A stretch of DNA of 64,000 nucleotides from Irpex lacteus. Taxonomy: Eukaryota > Basidiomycota > Agaricomycetes > Polyporales > Irpicaceae. Below are positions 46,001 through 58,436 of the stretch, piece after piece. Under the pieces are notes generated by a model. That model ran no database searches. It was not told where the DNA came from and saw nothing but the letters and a program-made list of their open reading frames with translations. The stretch's first letter is position 1. Every line of letters begins with the position of its first letter. The stretch covers positions 248,001-312,000 of the forward strand of contig MQVO02000006.1 in assembly GCA_001986395.2 (NCBI GenBank), in the 5' to 3' direction. Both the position numbers and the translations under genes were made by a program.

Positions 46001-49000
46001 GTACCTGGCTCGCAAGCGCTTGCTCTCCCTCATCCGTGGGCTACGGAAGGCCACACCAGGTGTCATCGTTCTTCAGGCCCACGCGAGGGGTGCTCTTCTC
46101 AGAGAACGCCTTGCTATTCAAGATAACGCGCTGATCAGAGCCACTCCGGGTATAATCGGTCTACAAGCTCACGCAAGGGGCCATCTCGTTAGGCGTCATC
46201 ACAACGCACTCAAGAGCGCGGTAGGACAAGTCAAGGTGATCAAGGGTGTCAATAATCTCCAGGCCTTCGCCAGAGCGGCACTTGCGCGGACTCGTCACCG
46301 CGAGCAGAATAAGCGTCTTATCTTTGTTGAACCCGACGTTGTAGGATTTCAGGCAGTTGCTCGAGGGGCCTTGATCCGCCAGGAGTTCCGAGCTAGGTTG
46401 CAACACTACCACGATAACATGGACAAGGTGATCCAAATCCAGTCGTTGTTCCGTGCGAAGGAGACGAGAGAACAGTACAAGCAGTTGACCCTTGGCACGA
46501 ATGTCAGCGTCGACACGATCAAGAATTTTGTGCATTTGCTTGATGACTCTGAGGCAGACTTCCAGGAGGAGATCAGGCTTGAGCGTATGCGGCTAGCCAT
46601 CGTCAAGAGGATCCGAGAGAACCAAGCTCTGGAGAGCCATGTAGATGATTTAGATGTCAAGATCGCCCTTGTCGTGCAGAACGTTAAGAGCTTCGAAGAG
46701 GTGTTGAAAGCTCGCCGCAAACATGGAGCTGACAACGCTGCGGTTCATGCGGCTCGGGCGTCCGTGTTAGCTGCGCATGGCGATCCGTTCGCAGGATCCA
46801 GTACGCTTGATGCTGCTGCGAAGAGGAAGCTGGAGCTCTATCAGCAATTGTTCTATCTTCTACAAACGAAGGGAGAGTATCTTGCGCGTCTCTTCCAGTT
46901 GATCACTACGGATCAGGATGTCGACGTGCAGCGCAAACTCACAGAGCGCGTCACACTGAACCTTTTCGGGTATGGCCAGGACCGTCGGGAAGATTACCTA
47001 CTGCTCAAGCTTTTCCAAGTAAGTTCTGTATAATGAAATGAGCAGAAATCGTCACTGATGTATTATCAGACTGCGATACACAACGAAATTCACTCCGCAC
47101 ATAGCATTGAAGACGTCCTTGACGGACACCCTCTGTACACCGGACTTGCGATACATTATGTCCGCCCTAAACAGGTCGTGTACGTCCGCGAAACTCTGCA
47201 GTCGATCATCAAAGATCTCGTCGAAGCAGCAGATGATATCAATCTTGAGACAAATCCCAGCGTGGTAGGTACTGAGAGCAATGTCAAGAGTTATCCCTAC
47301 TGAAATTACGCTCAGATCTACAAAGTTCGCATCGACCTAGAAGAGCTTCGGACTGGTGTGAAGAGCCCAGTTCAGAAAGATGTGTCGTTCCGCGAGGCTC
47401 TGGAGGACTACGGTACTCGTGGAGAGTATATCAGACGTACGTATCTGTTCTTGTCGAACAGGATAGTTGCTCAGTCTTTTTGTATAGACCTCCAGCTTCT
47501 TCAATGGTGGACTGAGACTTTTGTGGCTGCTTTGGTGCAATCAACTCAGCGTATGCCTTACGGCATGAGATATCTTGCACGAGAAACTCTTCATGCTTTG
47601 CGAGTACGTGATGGTCTGTTAGAGGCGTGACATTCCCATTGACCTCAATACAGGAACGATTCCCGGAAGCTCCTCAAGCCGTGCATGCTGCATGTGTAGC
47701 TAAATTGGTCTACTACCGTTACATTAACCCCGCGATCATGTAAGCAAAACTTTCATTACGATCATGCGTACCATCTAACCGTTAATTAAGGACGCCTGAA
47801 ACCTTCGACATTGTTCCGAAAACCGTTGATATCTCTGCACGCAAGAATCTGGCTCAGGTTTCTCGAATGCTCACACAGATTACGAGTGGCCGTGAATTCG
47901 ACGACGATAGTCCACACTATGTACCCGTTAACGAGTATGTGCGGAAAGCCATTGGAGAGCTCTCCGTTTGGCTCATTGAGGGTAAACTTTTGTGTTCTTC
48001 GTATCCACTTGCTCACACTAAAGATGTGGAATAGTTGCCAACGTCCCTGACGCTGAGGCTCAATATCACGCTCACGAGTTCCTGGATGCCACTGTGCAAC
48101 CCAAGGCCATATACATTACGCCAAACGAGGTTTATAGGATGCATGCTTTGCTCTCGCGTCACCTCGACGACTTGGTGAGTTTATCCGCTGAGCTGTCAGT
48201 TTCCGTACCTCTGATGCACTGTTAGGCACCGAAACGGGACGACGCACTCCACGTTATCTTGTCAGAATTGGATGGCGCTCCGCATATAGGAAACAACGCT
48301 GAGTTGAATGATGCTAGAGAAACCGCGATTGAGCTGCAGCTCACCAATCGATTCGCACACGTGAAAGGTACGGGGGACAATATTTCATTGCATCAATGGT
48401 AGTTTATATTCTGAACAATACTCGTGTAGATCCCGGTGCTGACGAGAAGGCGCTATGGGTCCAGGCGAAGAGAGCTGTTCTAGCCATTCTCCGAGTACAG
48501 CCAGCGAAGGATCTAGTCGAATCACTAATGCAGCCTGTGACTGATGAGCATGAATTGCGGTGGGAAAACATCCTGGAAGAGATGGAACGGGAGCAGTATC
48601 GTGCCCAGCGTCGTATGCCTTCCACCACCCACGCAGACTCCGCTTACAGGCTAGAGGACATCCGATCGTAAGTCCGATCATTGGAACTGGCGCAAATGGG
48701 CACTCACAATTCCCAGGATGACATTCCGCGAAGTCAAGGCCCATGCTATTTTCTTCCTACTCGAGCTCGAAAAGCGAGAGAAAATATCTCGGAAGGACTC
48801 CTATCAGGGCATTTTAAATGCCATAGCAGGAGACGTCAGGAGTAAAAATCGCCGTCGCGTGCAGCGACAGAACGAGAAGGCCAGCATGGAAGAAGCTTTG
48901 AAGTATCTCGACGAGCGGAAGAAATTCTATGAAGAGCAGATAAACAGCTACCATGATTACGTCGAAGGCGCTATGAGCACCATGCAGCGAAACAAGGGGT

Positions 49001-49508
49001 TAGCAATATTTTGGTTTTTGATGCGCTAGCTTTACTCACCTCCCCATTTATTAGGAAGAAACGTTTCGTCCTACCCTTCACGAAGCAGTACTTTCATATG
49101 CGTGACCTCCAGAAGGCCGGAAAAACCCCGCAGTTTGGTTCATACAAGTACAGCGCACAACACTTCTACGACAAGGGCATCTTGTTGTCCATTGCCAAAT
49201 TCTCCCCTCGACAATTTGAAAAACTTGACATCATTCTCTCATCCAATCAGATTGGTGTCTTCAACGTCGAGATCCTTAACCACAATCTTGGCATTACAAA
49301 TCGAGTTGCGCATGCGGATGTGCGGATGGAGGACCTATTACAGGCGCAGTTCGAAAACAGGGCGTCGTATGCCATCGCAAACGATACCGTCAAATTCAAC
49401 CTCAACCACCTACTCTACCAGATAAATAAGAAGTAAGTATCGTCACACTCCCTTTGGTCGCCTGAATTTCGATGACTTATGTCCAATTCTCCTAGATTCT
49501 ATGTATAA
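43060..49508 (+). CDS. IQGAP (Rng2/Iqg1-like) cytokinesis scaffold
   Basis: Sixteen exons sum to 5658 nt (1885 residues): 43060-44739, 44796-44873, 44922-44998, 45051-45253, 45301-47018, 47070-47264, 47316-47436, 47488-47603, 47654-47739, 47791-47981, 48035-48174, 48226-48367, 48430-48667, 48717-48998, 49055-49432, 49496-49508. Order of parts: a Ser/Pro-rich disordered N-terminus of about 490 residues; a calponin-homology domain (LWADVQRNLLQAYEYLCHVG to IYCIHALSHLLARRGL); about 13 IQ motifs of the form LQAHARGxLVRR in exon 5; a GAP-related domain (HSIEDVLDGHPLYTGLAIHY...YRYINPAIM) and a RasGAP C-terminal domain (KAGKTPQFGSYKY). In fungi it organises the actomyosin ring with myosin light chain and calmodulin. 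The final exon codes only for the last residues FYV. Confidence 0.94.
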
Positions 49509-50007
49509 CGCAGGGTTCTCACTCTCTCTGAATACCTATCACCCATTTACGAACTCCGTCACGACACATTTTACGACAATCCCCACGCATCTAAACTATT
49601 GCTCACATGTACCGTTAGTTTGCTGCACTCCCGCATTTCCCACACGCTGTTTATCCCAATCCGTAACACTAGTTGTATCGACATACGCATCTCTCCCTCT
49701 CGTTTTCCTGTTACTCATAGCTGGGCCTCATACATTCTAACCTCGTGTATAGTTTCTTGTTCAACGTTGAACGTTCATCTCTTATATCGAAGAGTTTCTC
49801 ACCTGATCTATGTTTTTCACTCGTGCCATCGCTTTACGCTCATCAAGACATCCCTCATTCATGGACAAGACTACAGATAAGTCTACAAATAAAAATACAA
49901 CTTGGTCTAAGGGGAGCCACCGACACGGTATATAGGCATGATATCTATCGCCATCCTGCGATAATGCAAAACCACCGAAAAGACCTACGATGTTCCGCAA
50001 CCACACT
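49509..50007. other. Convergent 3' region IQGAP / MFS
   Basis: 499 bp between two convergent stop codons, pyrimidine-rich on the + strand. Both 3' UTRs and terminators must lie here; no further gene is seen. Confidence 0.5.
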
Positions 50008-52480
50008 TCACACTGTGAACTTGAACGCAGGTGATCGGTCTCCAATGGGCGCACGAGTCTTTCCGCTGTCCCAAAGCTCCTGATACCTGTCGATATTGGT
50101 GTTCCGACGTCCATCCGCACGAGCCTTATTCTCCCACAGACAGTATGCGCTGAGAAAAGCAGATCAATACGTAAATATATAGAAGCAGGCCACGAGCGTA
50201 CACGTTAAGGGCGACGAAGACCCATGCCATAGCAACGAAAGCAAGGGCAATGCTGTGGCCTTTCTTGTACGCAGGTGCTTGATCTACATCATGCCATGAA
50301 TAAGTAGTCCCGATGACAAGCTAAGCATGTGTGTGGCGTACCAGGAGTATAGGCGAATGTTGCTACAAACCCACCGCAGTTGGATATGGCGAGTTGAAGG
50401 GCGATGGCCGTGGCTCGTTTATAGTGGCCCGCGGTATTGTTGGGTAGGATAGAAAGAATGCACGGGCCACAGGGGTAGAGTCCGGTAGCCATGAGATGTA
50501 CTACAAGCGTTTACAGCATCAATCAACGGGATTAGACAGTCACGAGAAAGACTACGTCAATTTACTCACCAGCGACGTACCGCTGTAGATTTGTTTTCGC
50601 ACAGACAGCGACGATATATCCAATGAGGGCAATAGGTAGTAACATCAACATGAAAGGCCCTCGCCATTTCAGCCTGTCACTGAGAATGGCAACGACCACA
50701 GTCAGAACAGCAGCAGGGACATAGGGCGGCACTTTCGACCCGTGATAAAAGGACAAGCGTCGGGATTAGATCACACTGCAGTTCTAGAGGTGAGAGGCTT
50801 ACCTGTATGAAGTTGAGCCTCGCTTCCATGATAATTCAATCCAGCAACAATCGTCGGCCTATTCCCCACAAGATGAGCGCGTTAGCGATCTTCTCTTCTC
50901 CACAAAGTACTGTGCTCGGAAGGGATACGCACAGAAACAAGGAAAATGAATACAACGGGACAATTATTCCCATGTATGCTATAGCCGTCAACCACACTTG
51001 GACGTCAATCAGCCCTCGCACTACCTCGCGCCACTCGAACTTCTCTTCTTCGATGTGCACTGCTATTGCGTGCTCGGCATTGTCTGAAGCATTGGCAGTT
51101 TCTATCTTCACTTCTCTTCTTTCTCCAGGTCTGTGGTTTGAGAGGTGATACGTCGGGAGGGTTCAGAGAGTGGTGCATCTGCAGTCACAGCTGTCGATTG
51201 GCGGAAACGCCAAACTGTAGGAAGGGGCAGCAGCATGAACAATCAGCTTCTCCAGAAAGAAGGCATGCACGATGGATGTACGTACCAGCAAACTCCCGTT
51301 CCTCGTCTGTAAAGAACTTGGCCGATGCGAGGTCTGCCGGCATCATCATCCATGCTATGAAACCAAACAAGACAGTAACAATCCCTTCGAGAATGAATAT
51401 CCATCGCCAGCCTGCAAGTCCCCCAATGCCCTCCATACGCACAATGGCACTTGCAAGCAGGCCTATATAGAGATTGAACGCCGGAAGTTAGATAGTTGAT
51501 GACGAAACCTTGAGAATTCATGCACATACCACCAAAGGCTCCGGAAAGCGATGCTGAGGCATAAAATATGCCGACTCTACAGTAGACAGTCAATTTCTGT
51601 GGTCAACTATGTTGATGACAAGCTCGTACCTCTGCTGAAGCTCATGTGGCTTGTATAGAGTACTCAGATACAGCACCTATTAAACCGTCAATGTTGTTAT
51701 CACACTAGCTTTGGAGGAATACCTACGATTCCGGGCAACAGGCCGCCTTCGCATAGTCCCAAGAAAAATCTAATTGCCACCAACCCTGCGAAATTATGTA
51801 CTAATCCGCTAAGAGTGGTGACCATACCCCAAACGGCGACCAGCAAGGGAAGCCACCGACTCGGTCGCATTCTCTTCATAACCCAGTTGGATGCTAAATT
51901 TAGCAAGGGAGAAAGAATTGAAGAAGGTGAGAAGCATCGTTAATAGATGTGAGAGAATCTCTGGGCACGGGAAAGGTGACGTACGGAGTTCAACGAGTAT
52001 GTACCTATAAGATGCGAGCGCGTCGGAAGCCGTCAGGAAACGATAAGGCGGGGACAGTGTGGAGGCTTACGGAAGATAAAAAACTGTGATAGATCAAAAC
52101 AGAGTAAGTTAGAGTAGTGAGCTTGAACGGCAGGGAGGACTGACTGGCAAGAGCAGTATTGAATTGATTTCCATGGAGGTGGGTATCCTTATCCAATCCC
52201 GCGATCCTGAAGTAGCAGTGGTCAATCAAGGTGTATAGGCATGGGCGAAAGCAATGCATGCGTACTTCGCATTGCCTATATTGGACCTATCGATGAAATT
52301 TGCCAACCAGAGCTACAATTCGACTTCTATTAGCATGAACGGGCCCTGAGATCAAAAGCAGTCTATACTCGCCAGGGCAAGAGCGGGTAATACGTGAATA
52401 TCGAGCTTCCACAACACTTTTCTCGTCAATAGCTTCGACTTGTGCGGGTCGTGGGATGCCAGTGGGCTATCATTCTGCAT
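50008..52480 (-). CDS. MFS anion:cation symporter, Dal5/allantoate permease-like
   Basis: Starts MQNDSPLASHDPHKSKLLTR at 52480. First exons: 52373-52480, 52266-52312, 52145-52206, 52071-52083, 51985-52004, then 51893 downward; later exons continue in frame to the stop at 50008. Family signatures are LWLANFIDRSNIGNAK, LVELPSNWVMKRMRPSRWLP, RFFLGLCEGGLLPGI, GWRWIFILEGIVTVLFGF and the sixth-loop DEEREFA, typical of the Dal5/TNA1 group that imports nicotinate, allantoate, pantothenate or related anions. About 12 membrane segments can be counted; the central loop is long and acidic (residues around EEKIETANASDNAEHA). The first intron appears to be GC-AG, and exons 4 and 5 are 13 and 20 bases. The substrate is not predictable. 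Confidence 0.87.
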
Positions 52481-53528
52481 CCTCGCTAAGTGGATAGTGT
52501 TTGGAACGGCGGCCTCGGGACCGACAGAGTCTTCAAGAGAAAGAGAAGACTTCAATGAATTGGGGAGACGAGGGGGGCGACGGTAATAGAGATGGGGCTG
52601 CTGGAGTCTTCATTCAGCATCGAGAGTCCTCTTTTATGTTACGAACCCCTGAGATGAATTGTTCAAACATCAGTGGTGACATCTCAGGAAACGGGCTATC
52701 GCAATCCGTGGGTGGTCATACCCCACAATCGGAGGAGGCGCCAGGGTACGAAATAAGATTTGGATTGCGGGGGTAGCCAATAACGAGAGACAAGGTGGTC
52801 ATGGGTTCACAAACGATGATACCTGTTGCGCCCTCTCATAAGTGACCTTCTCATGAACGTCGGTTTGAACCAAGGGCCAGGGCCAGGCACTACCATGCAT
52901 GTACCTTAGTAGCGCTGTATCATGAAAAGAATAATAGACCACCGATTGATAGCCAATATCTTCCACGAGTTCAGCTTGCTGGAAGCAAACATTTTCCACA
53001 GACTCTTAAACAATGTTATCGAGACCAGTGCTGGTGATATGCCGTCATTTGATTAAGGATAGTACTCGCTTTCTATTATGCATTACCGTGAGCTCGCTGT
53101 ACGAGAAAGCAGTCTTGGTCTCACCGTTTGTGTTCTGTTTACATGATAACTCGACAGGAGCAAGCTTGGTTTGCTAGCGCCGTTGTTAGTTGGTCATGGT
53201 CACCCAAAATCCCGCTTTCTCCGGTCCGAGGCGGAGAAGCCCACTCCGGGAATATTTTTTGTTCCTTTTGATTTCCTCCTCGGGCAATTGTATTATTGTA
53301 CGTCACGTTCAATAGCGTCGGTGACAGTGTGCTCTATGCCGACGGTTAGAGAGGGAGCGAGCTTCATTTGACAGATTATATAGCTATATCTAGCTACCAA
53401 GTATACGGGTTCGAAGCCAAAGACCGTCAGAATAAATAGTGCTGCTAGAACTACATGTTATGTGAAGAACCCAGAAAATAAATACGGCTATTGCTACAGA
53501 TTTACTTTTGATCACACAAACAACCAAC
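52481..53528. other. Intergenic: MFS promoter and peroxidase 3' region
   Basis: No convincing coding frame. It holds the MFS upstream region and the 3' UTR of the heme-thiolate peroxidase gene. Confidence 0.4.
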
Positions 53529-54358
53529 TTATGCACTCTTCTCTAGAACGCGGTCCAGCTGCGCCCTCCGCCAGTTGATGGCCTGCTTCACTTTCCGCGA
53601 CAATAATGCGGCTTGTATTAGCCCAATCTCCTTCTCTGGCCTCTTCCAACCCTCTGGCAATCTGGAGCAACCAAACCACTGGTGTATGAACTGATGTGGG
53701 ACGATCAACTCCGCATCGGATCCGGTCTTCGTTGGATGTTGACCGAGGACGAGCATCGTCAAAGCGGCCTCTCCGTGTGCAATTTCCCGGTGCATGCTAC
53801 ACAGCGGTTTAGGATCATCGCGGGCACGCTGAATACGCGCATCAGCGAAGTTTTGAAGTGTAAGGTACTCCGTGTTTGTGGTCCCGAGGAGCCGGTGTAA
53901 TAATGAGAAGCTGACATGCCATGGTGCGAAGAGAGCACCCGGTCGTGCATCGGCATGACAGAGGGAACAGTTGTGTTCAATGTGGTTGTGTCGGGAGAGG
54001 TCATGTAGATTCATTGTCCATTGGAATGGCCACCAAGGGGCGCATAGGACAAAGCCGACGATCGTGAGGAAGAAGGCGAGTGGAAGGGAGAGGTTGTACA
54101 CTTCTCGGAGGGCATAAACCATCTGAAACATGCCGATGTCTCGTCCGTCTCGAGGTCTAATGAATCGCTTATATTTAGAACAGTGATGTACACAGAGAGA
54201 GAAGATTGTACGCACAGATATCCGTGATTCGACATTGCGTTTAGGGCGGGGCAGGGACACCGGCTCTCCTTTTTAGTACTGTGCTGGTATGCATGCTCAT
54301 CGTTAAGGATGGCAATGGTTGTTTGGACAGTGGTCGTGGTAGACATGTATGTCGACAT
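53529..54358 (-). CDS. Heme-thiolate peroxidase (chloroperoxidase/UPO family)
   Basis: Exons 54216-54358 and 53529-54156 sum to 771 nt (256 residues). The heme-thiolate signature CPCPALNAMSNHGYLPRDGR crosses the intron and provides the proximal Cys. The distal acid-base region reads HDLSRHNHIEHNCSLCHAD, where short peroxygenases usually have EHD. ADARIQRARDDPKP and GEAALTMLVLG match the later family blocks. The N-terminus (about 33 residues before CPCP) is Thr-rich and not a typical signal peptide, but a hydrophobic segment follows (LSLPLAFFLTIVGFVLCAPW, about residues 67-86). The protein may be membrane-associated rather than secreted. Members oxidise halides or insert oxygen into C-H bonds using peroxide; the substrate here is unknown. 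Confidence 0.85.
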
Positions 54359-55679
54359 GGAAGAGGCAGGCCTTAATTTTCGATAATAGGCAGAACGAAA
54401 CGAGTACAGGAGATAAGGACGAGGTGAGGTGTGTGTACTCCATCGGACTCGGAGGTTATATAGTGCATCGCGCTCAATTACTAACTCCCCACTAACCAGT
54501 TGTTGAGTACTACACCGCAATCAAACCTACCCTGATCAAGATCAATTGTAAGGAACAGCACAGCAAAACGGAAAGTACAGGGTCACTACCACTGTCATTG
54601 CAGATACTCAATACGACGGAGACAGGGTGGAGGTATCCCCGCTACTACCTCGAAGCTATGCTTCATCATGTCTTGAGCGTCCATTCTCACTGTTCAACTT
54701 TGCATTCGTCGGACTTGGTCTCCAGGTGACGACGAGAGAGTAACTGCTAGGAATGTCATGTTGCCACGTCTTACCCCGTCAATTCATGATTGTCTGTGTT
54801 CCACTGTCGTGTCAGGGGTTTCCTGAATGAAGGAATATACCTCGCAGATCAAATCGCCGGAATCTCACATCTATTCGGTCGTTCAATGTGTATCTTCGGA
54901 TTCAGCAATTCTCGTCATCGCGTGTGCTTCACCATGCCGAAGCGTCACTTCGAACCCAATGCCAGCCAAAGTCCGACCGCCAGAGCCGGACGCCCAACTC
55001 TCCCGCGCAGCACTAGTACTGAAACTGGCATTCATATTGACTCCGGAGTACGAGTAATCAGCGACATCTAGAGTTGAATTTAGTGCATGCTGGGCAATTT
55101 CTTGACAGGTATACTGCTAATCTCAGGTCTTAATCATCAGCTGAGTTATGTACACAGCGGTCGGTGAAGCAGGGATCCAATAACTTCGTGCTGGTTGCGA
55201 AATTGGGAACCAACTCCAGCGTTCAGTATATACCGCGCAATTACACCCCAGGGACAGGAGGAAGTTGAACACCGCTCGTATATCGAGTCGGGGACTCATC
55301 TTTGCAGTCTTCGCCATCACGGATCACCAGAGAGTTGTTGCCAAGTGTTTCAACGACAACATAGCGTGTTTCTTTAATTGCAGACCTGTCAGGATATTGC
55401 AACGCCCGTCAAGAAGTTGCATTGCGATACCTGCGATGAACATCACCCTGCCTAAGTATGAGAACTTTGCTCGAGTGCGTTAGAATCGGCAGATTGTCAC
55501 GGCAGGCAATGAATGCCCAAGCCACTAAGCGCCATCAATGCTTGCCAACATGGGCGGTGGCAGGCAAGAAACAAGGCACAAAGCAGCGATCAATTATCGA
55601 TTATCCACTGGGCGATGTATGTAGCGTGGGCGAAGTATATTGTTCCTGTTTGAAGACATAGTGCCTTGAAATGGAGACA
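54359..55679. other. Intergenic, no gene seen
   Basis: 1.3 kb upstream of the peroxidase and downstream of the TCERG1-like gene. Frames at 54790-55071 (+) overlap in two registers with no motif. Nothing else recognised. Confidence 0.4.
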
Positions 55680-58436
55680 CTATAGCCGTTCCGGGGCATG
55701 CACAGACAACTTCGGTGCGGAAAGCTGTGACAAGTAGTCCTATATACGATCAAGCGCGATTATCAGTACGCGTGGTATCAAGTGGTAACTGAGATAACGA
55801 GGCGTGCTTACTCTCAGCCACCGTTCTCTTTGCTCTGGCACATGATCAAAGACGAGGTACCGCTTATCGTTCTAAAGCACAGCACCAGGAATATGGGCAA
55901 GGACCGGTTAAAACACCAAACAGTAAGAACGAGAGCGAGCGTACCTTTAGCACTTTGACCATTTCGTTCAGATCAACCGTCTTTGCGAGCGCTTTCATAT
56001 CCACGAGCTGTTCCTCGGAGTCCTCTTCGATATCGTCTGCCCTGATACTCTCATCTACACCCTTCCCTCCGATCTTACCCAGTCGCCCCCAGAACTCAAC
56101 AAATGCGTTCTCGCTTAACATTTCGTCAAACGCCTTTCTCGCCTCCTGTGTACGCTCGCGCTGCCATTTCTCGTACTCGTCTTCCAACTTTCTGATGTCA
56201 TATCCGAGCTTGTTTGCAGGAAGAGACGAGAGAAGTGATGTGACTGGCAAGGAAGTGAAGGGTGTCGCCAGGGAAGGAGCATGCGACTCGAACAGCGCAT
56301 GCAAACTTGTGAGATGCTTTGACCGGAGAGTGTTAACGTGGGAATGGAAAAGATGAAGCTGTTGATTGAGAGGGAGGACGGAACGCGTGAAGCGAGGGTC
56401 GGTCTTCAGTTGCGGGAGAACTGAGTCCCAAGTCACCTGCGACAGGAAAGGGATGAGTGCACTGTACATTTCATGCCAGCTCTCGTACCTGTGGATCTCG
56501 TATGGCATCTGTCAGCAGTGTCCTGTAGTTCGATAAGAAGTGAATGTGAGTGGCGCCTGGTAATCCGCAAAAGGAGCATCTGACTACGCAGCGCACCTAA
56601 ATTCCAGCTCTGCCTCCCCTTTGCTCAAGCCCGAACGAGATCTGTCGATCTCTGCATTTACTTTGTTGCGCTCGGCCTGAATCTTCTCTTCGCGCTCCTT
56701 CACTGCACGCTCCTTCCTCTCCTTCCGTTTTCGTTCCTTCTCGCCTTCATCTTCTTCAGTCGCTTTGGTGCCCGAGAGTTCCGTCTGGTCAACAACAGAA
56801 TTTGTTCTATCATCGGCCATGGTAGACACAGCCCCGTTGGCCTTGATATAAGATTGGAACAGCTCTTCTCGCAAGCTTGATGATCCAACAGCATCGTACC
56901 GAGGATCGCTAGTGATACTTTTCTTAACCTACTTAGCAATGACATTGATGCATCATGTCATTCAGCAGAGACCACAGCGAAAGCAAGAAGGGGATCAAAA
57001 GAAATGACAGTTACGCACATCTTTCCACACAGCCCCGGGCTTCGCGATCCCACTCTCTTTCAACAATGCAAAGAAATCAAGCTCTGCCTTCTGTGCCGCC
57101 GCGCGTTTCTCTAAAAGCATCGTTGGAAGGTGATAATCAGCACCTTGCAGTGCATCCTCGCCATGAAACACGATCGATGAAAATCCACGCACTTTCACCA
57201 AGCTCTTTAAGATAGTCGCGGAATCTTTTCTCACGTTCGCGATCATCTTTGCCCCAGCCGTAGAATCGGCGGTCCTTCTTCCATTGACGACGAAACTCTG
57301 TCCAACTGGCGCGCGTACTCTTGACTTCGTCGTGGAGTAATTTGTCGTATTCTTCCTTGGGGGAAAGTGCCTTTTTATCCTTCTTGACTTGGGATTGTCG
57401 GAGCTCGCGTGCACGATCACGACAGTATTCGTCAAAGGCTTCTTTACGCGCAGACACGGATGGAAGGAGGACGTAGCGTGGGTCTGAAATGAAGAGGGGT
57501 AGGGAGGTATCCCAAGGGTGCAGAGGGTTGACGTCTTTTTCCCGGAGCAGAGTCTACATATTTGTGGGTATGGCTTTGCGCGGAGAGAATCGAGGAAAGG
57601 TACCTTGAACAACGCCTTTGCCTCGTCAATGGACAAGTCCACCCGCGAAGGCATGTTTAGAGGCTTATTCTTCTGAGCCTCAGCTTCCGCTGCTGCAATG
57701 GCTTTCTCTTCTTCTTCTAATCGTTTTTTCTCCTCCTCCTGTCTCTTCTTCTCTTCCTCAGCTTCGGCAGCCAGTTGTGCAGCGGCTTCCTTCTGCCATT
57801 CCTCTTCCTCACTGTCGTCCTCATCCTCGTCATCCTCGTCCTCGCCGCTATCCCCGCTATCCCCTTCTTCGACTTTCGCTTTCTTTGAGATTACAACTTC
57901 CTCCACAGGTACAGCCTCGGCTTTTCTCTTTCCCGCACTCTCTTTCACAGCAGCTTTGACACGCTCGAGTTCTCTCGCTTCCTCTGCGCGTTTCTCCTCC
58001 TCGGCCTTCACTCGAGTCTGCCTCTCTTCTTCTTCTTTCTGTTCTAGAGCAGCCAAAGCGTCCTTGAGTTCCTCCGGCACTGTCCAAACGCTTTCTTTCC
58101 TCCCTTTGTGAGAATAGAAGATGTTGCCCTGAGTAGTCTTGATACGTAGCCATTCCGTTCCAGGTATCGGCGTCTTCACCAGTGGCTTCTCCTTCTGCTG
58201 AGCCGGGGCGGGCAGAGAAACGACCCCGCCTGGTAGTGTAGCAAACGTAGGCAAAGGTCGGACATACGTGGACTCCTGCGTTAGGGCGTTGTAGTAATAG
58301 GGCTGTCCATTAGGTCCTAGGCAACAACTCGTCTCAGGATGGGCTAATGTCGTTGTAAAGAGAGATTACCTAAGTGCTCTGTCCATCCAGGGGGCAGAGG
58401 AGGGGGAGGAGGCAGCGCTGCGAATGGTGTGGCCAT
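55680..58436 (-). CDS. TCERG1/CA150-like WW- and FF-domain protein
   Basis: Exons 58370-58436, 57604-58316, 57193-57553, 57019-57110, 56597-56927 or -56928, 55945-56488, 55812-55871 and 55680-55739 sum to 2229 nt (742 residues). WW domain 1 spans the first intron (GWTEHLGPNGQPYYYNALTQ); WW 2 reads TEWLRIKTTQGNIFYSHKGR. An acidic/coiled-coil linker with long Glu/Lys runs follows. FF domains then appear: AKALFKTLLREKDVNPLHPW, SPKEEYDKLLHDEVKSTRAS, AELDFFALLKESGIAKPGAV, later ones, and the last with LKNDKRYLVFDHVPEQRERW. The motif SDPRYDAVGSSSLREELFQS closely fits the third FF of TCERG1. The family bridges splicing and RNA polymerase II elongation. Prp40 also has WW-FF order, but the linker length and FF details favour TCERG1. 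Confidence 0.88.
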
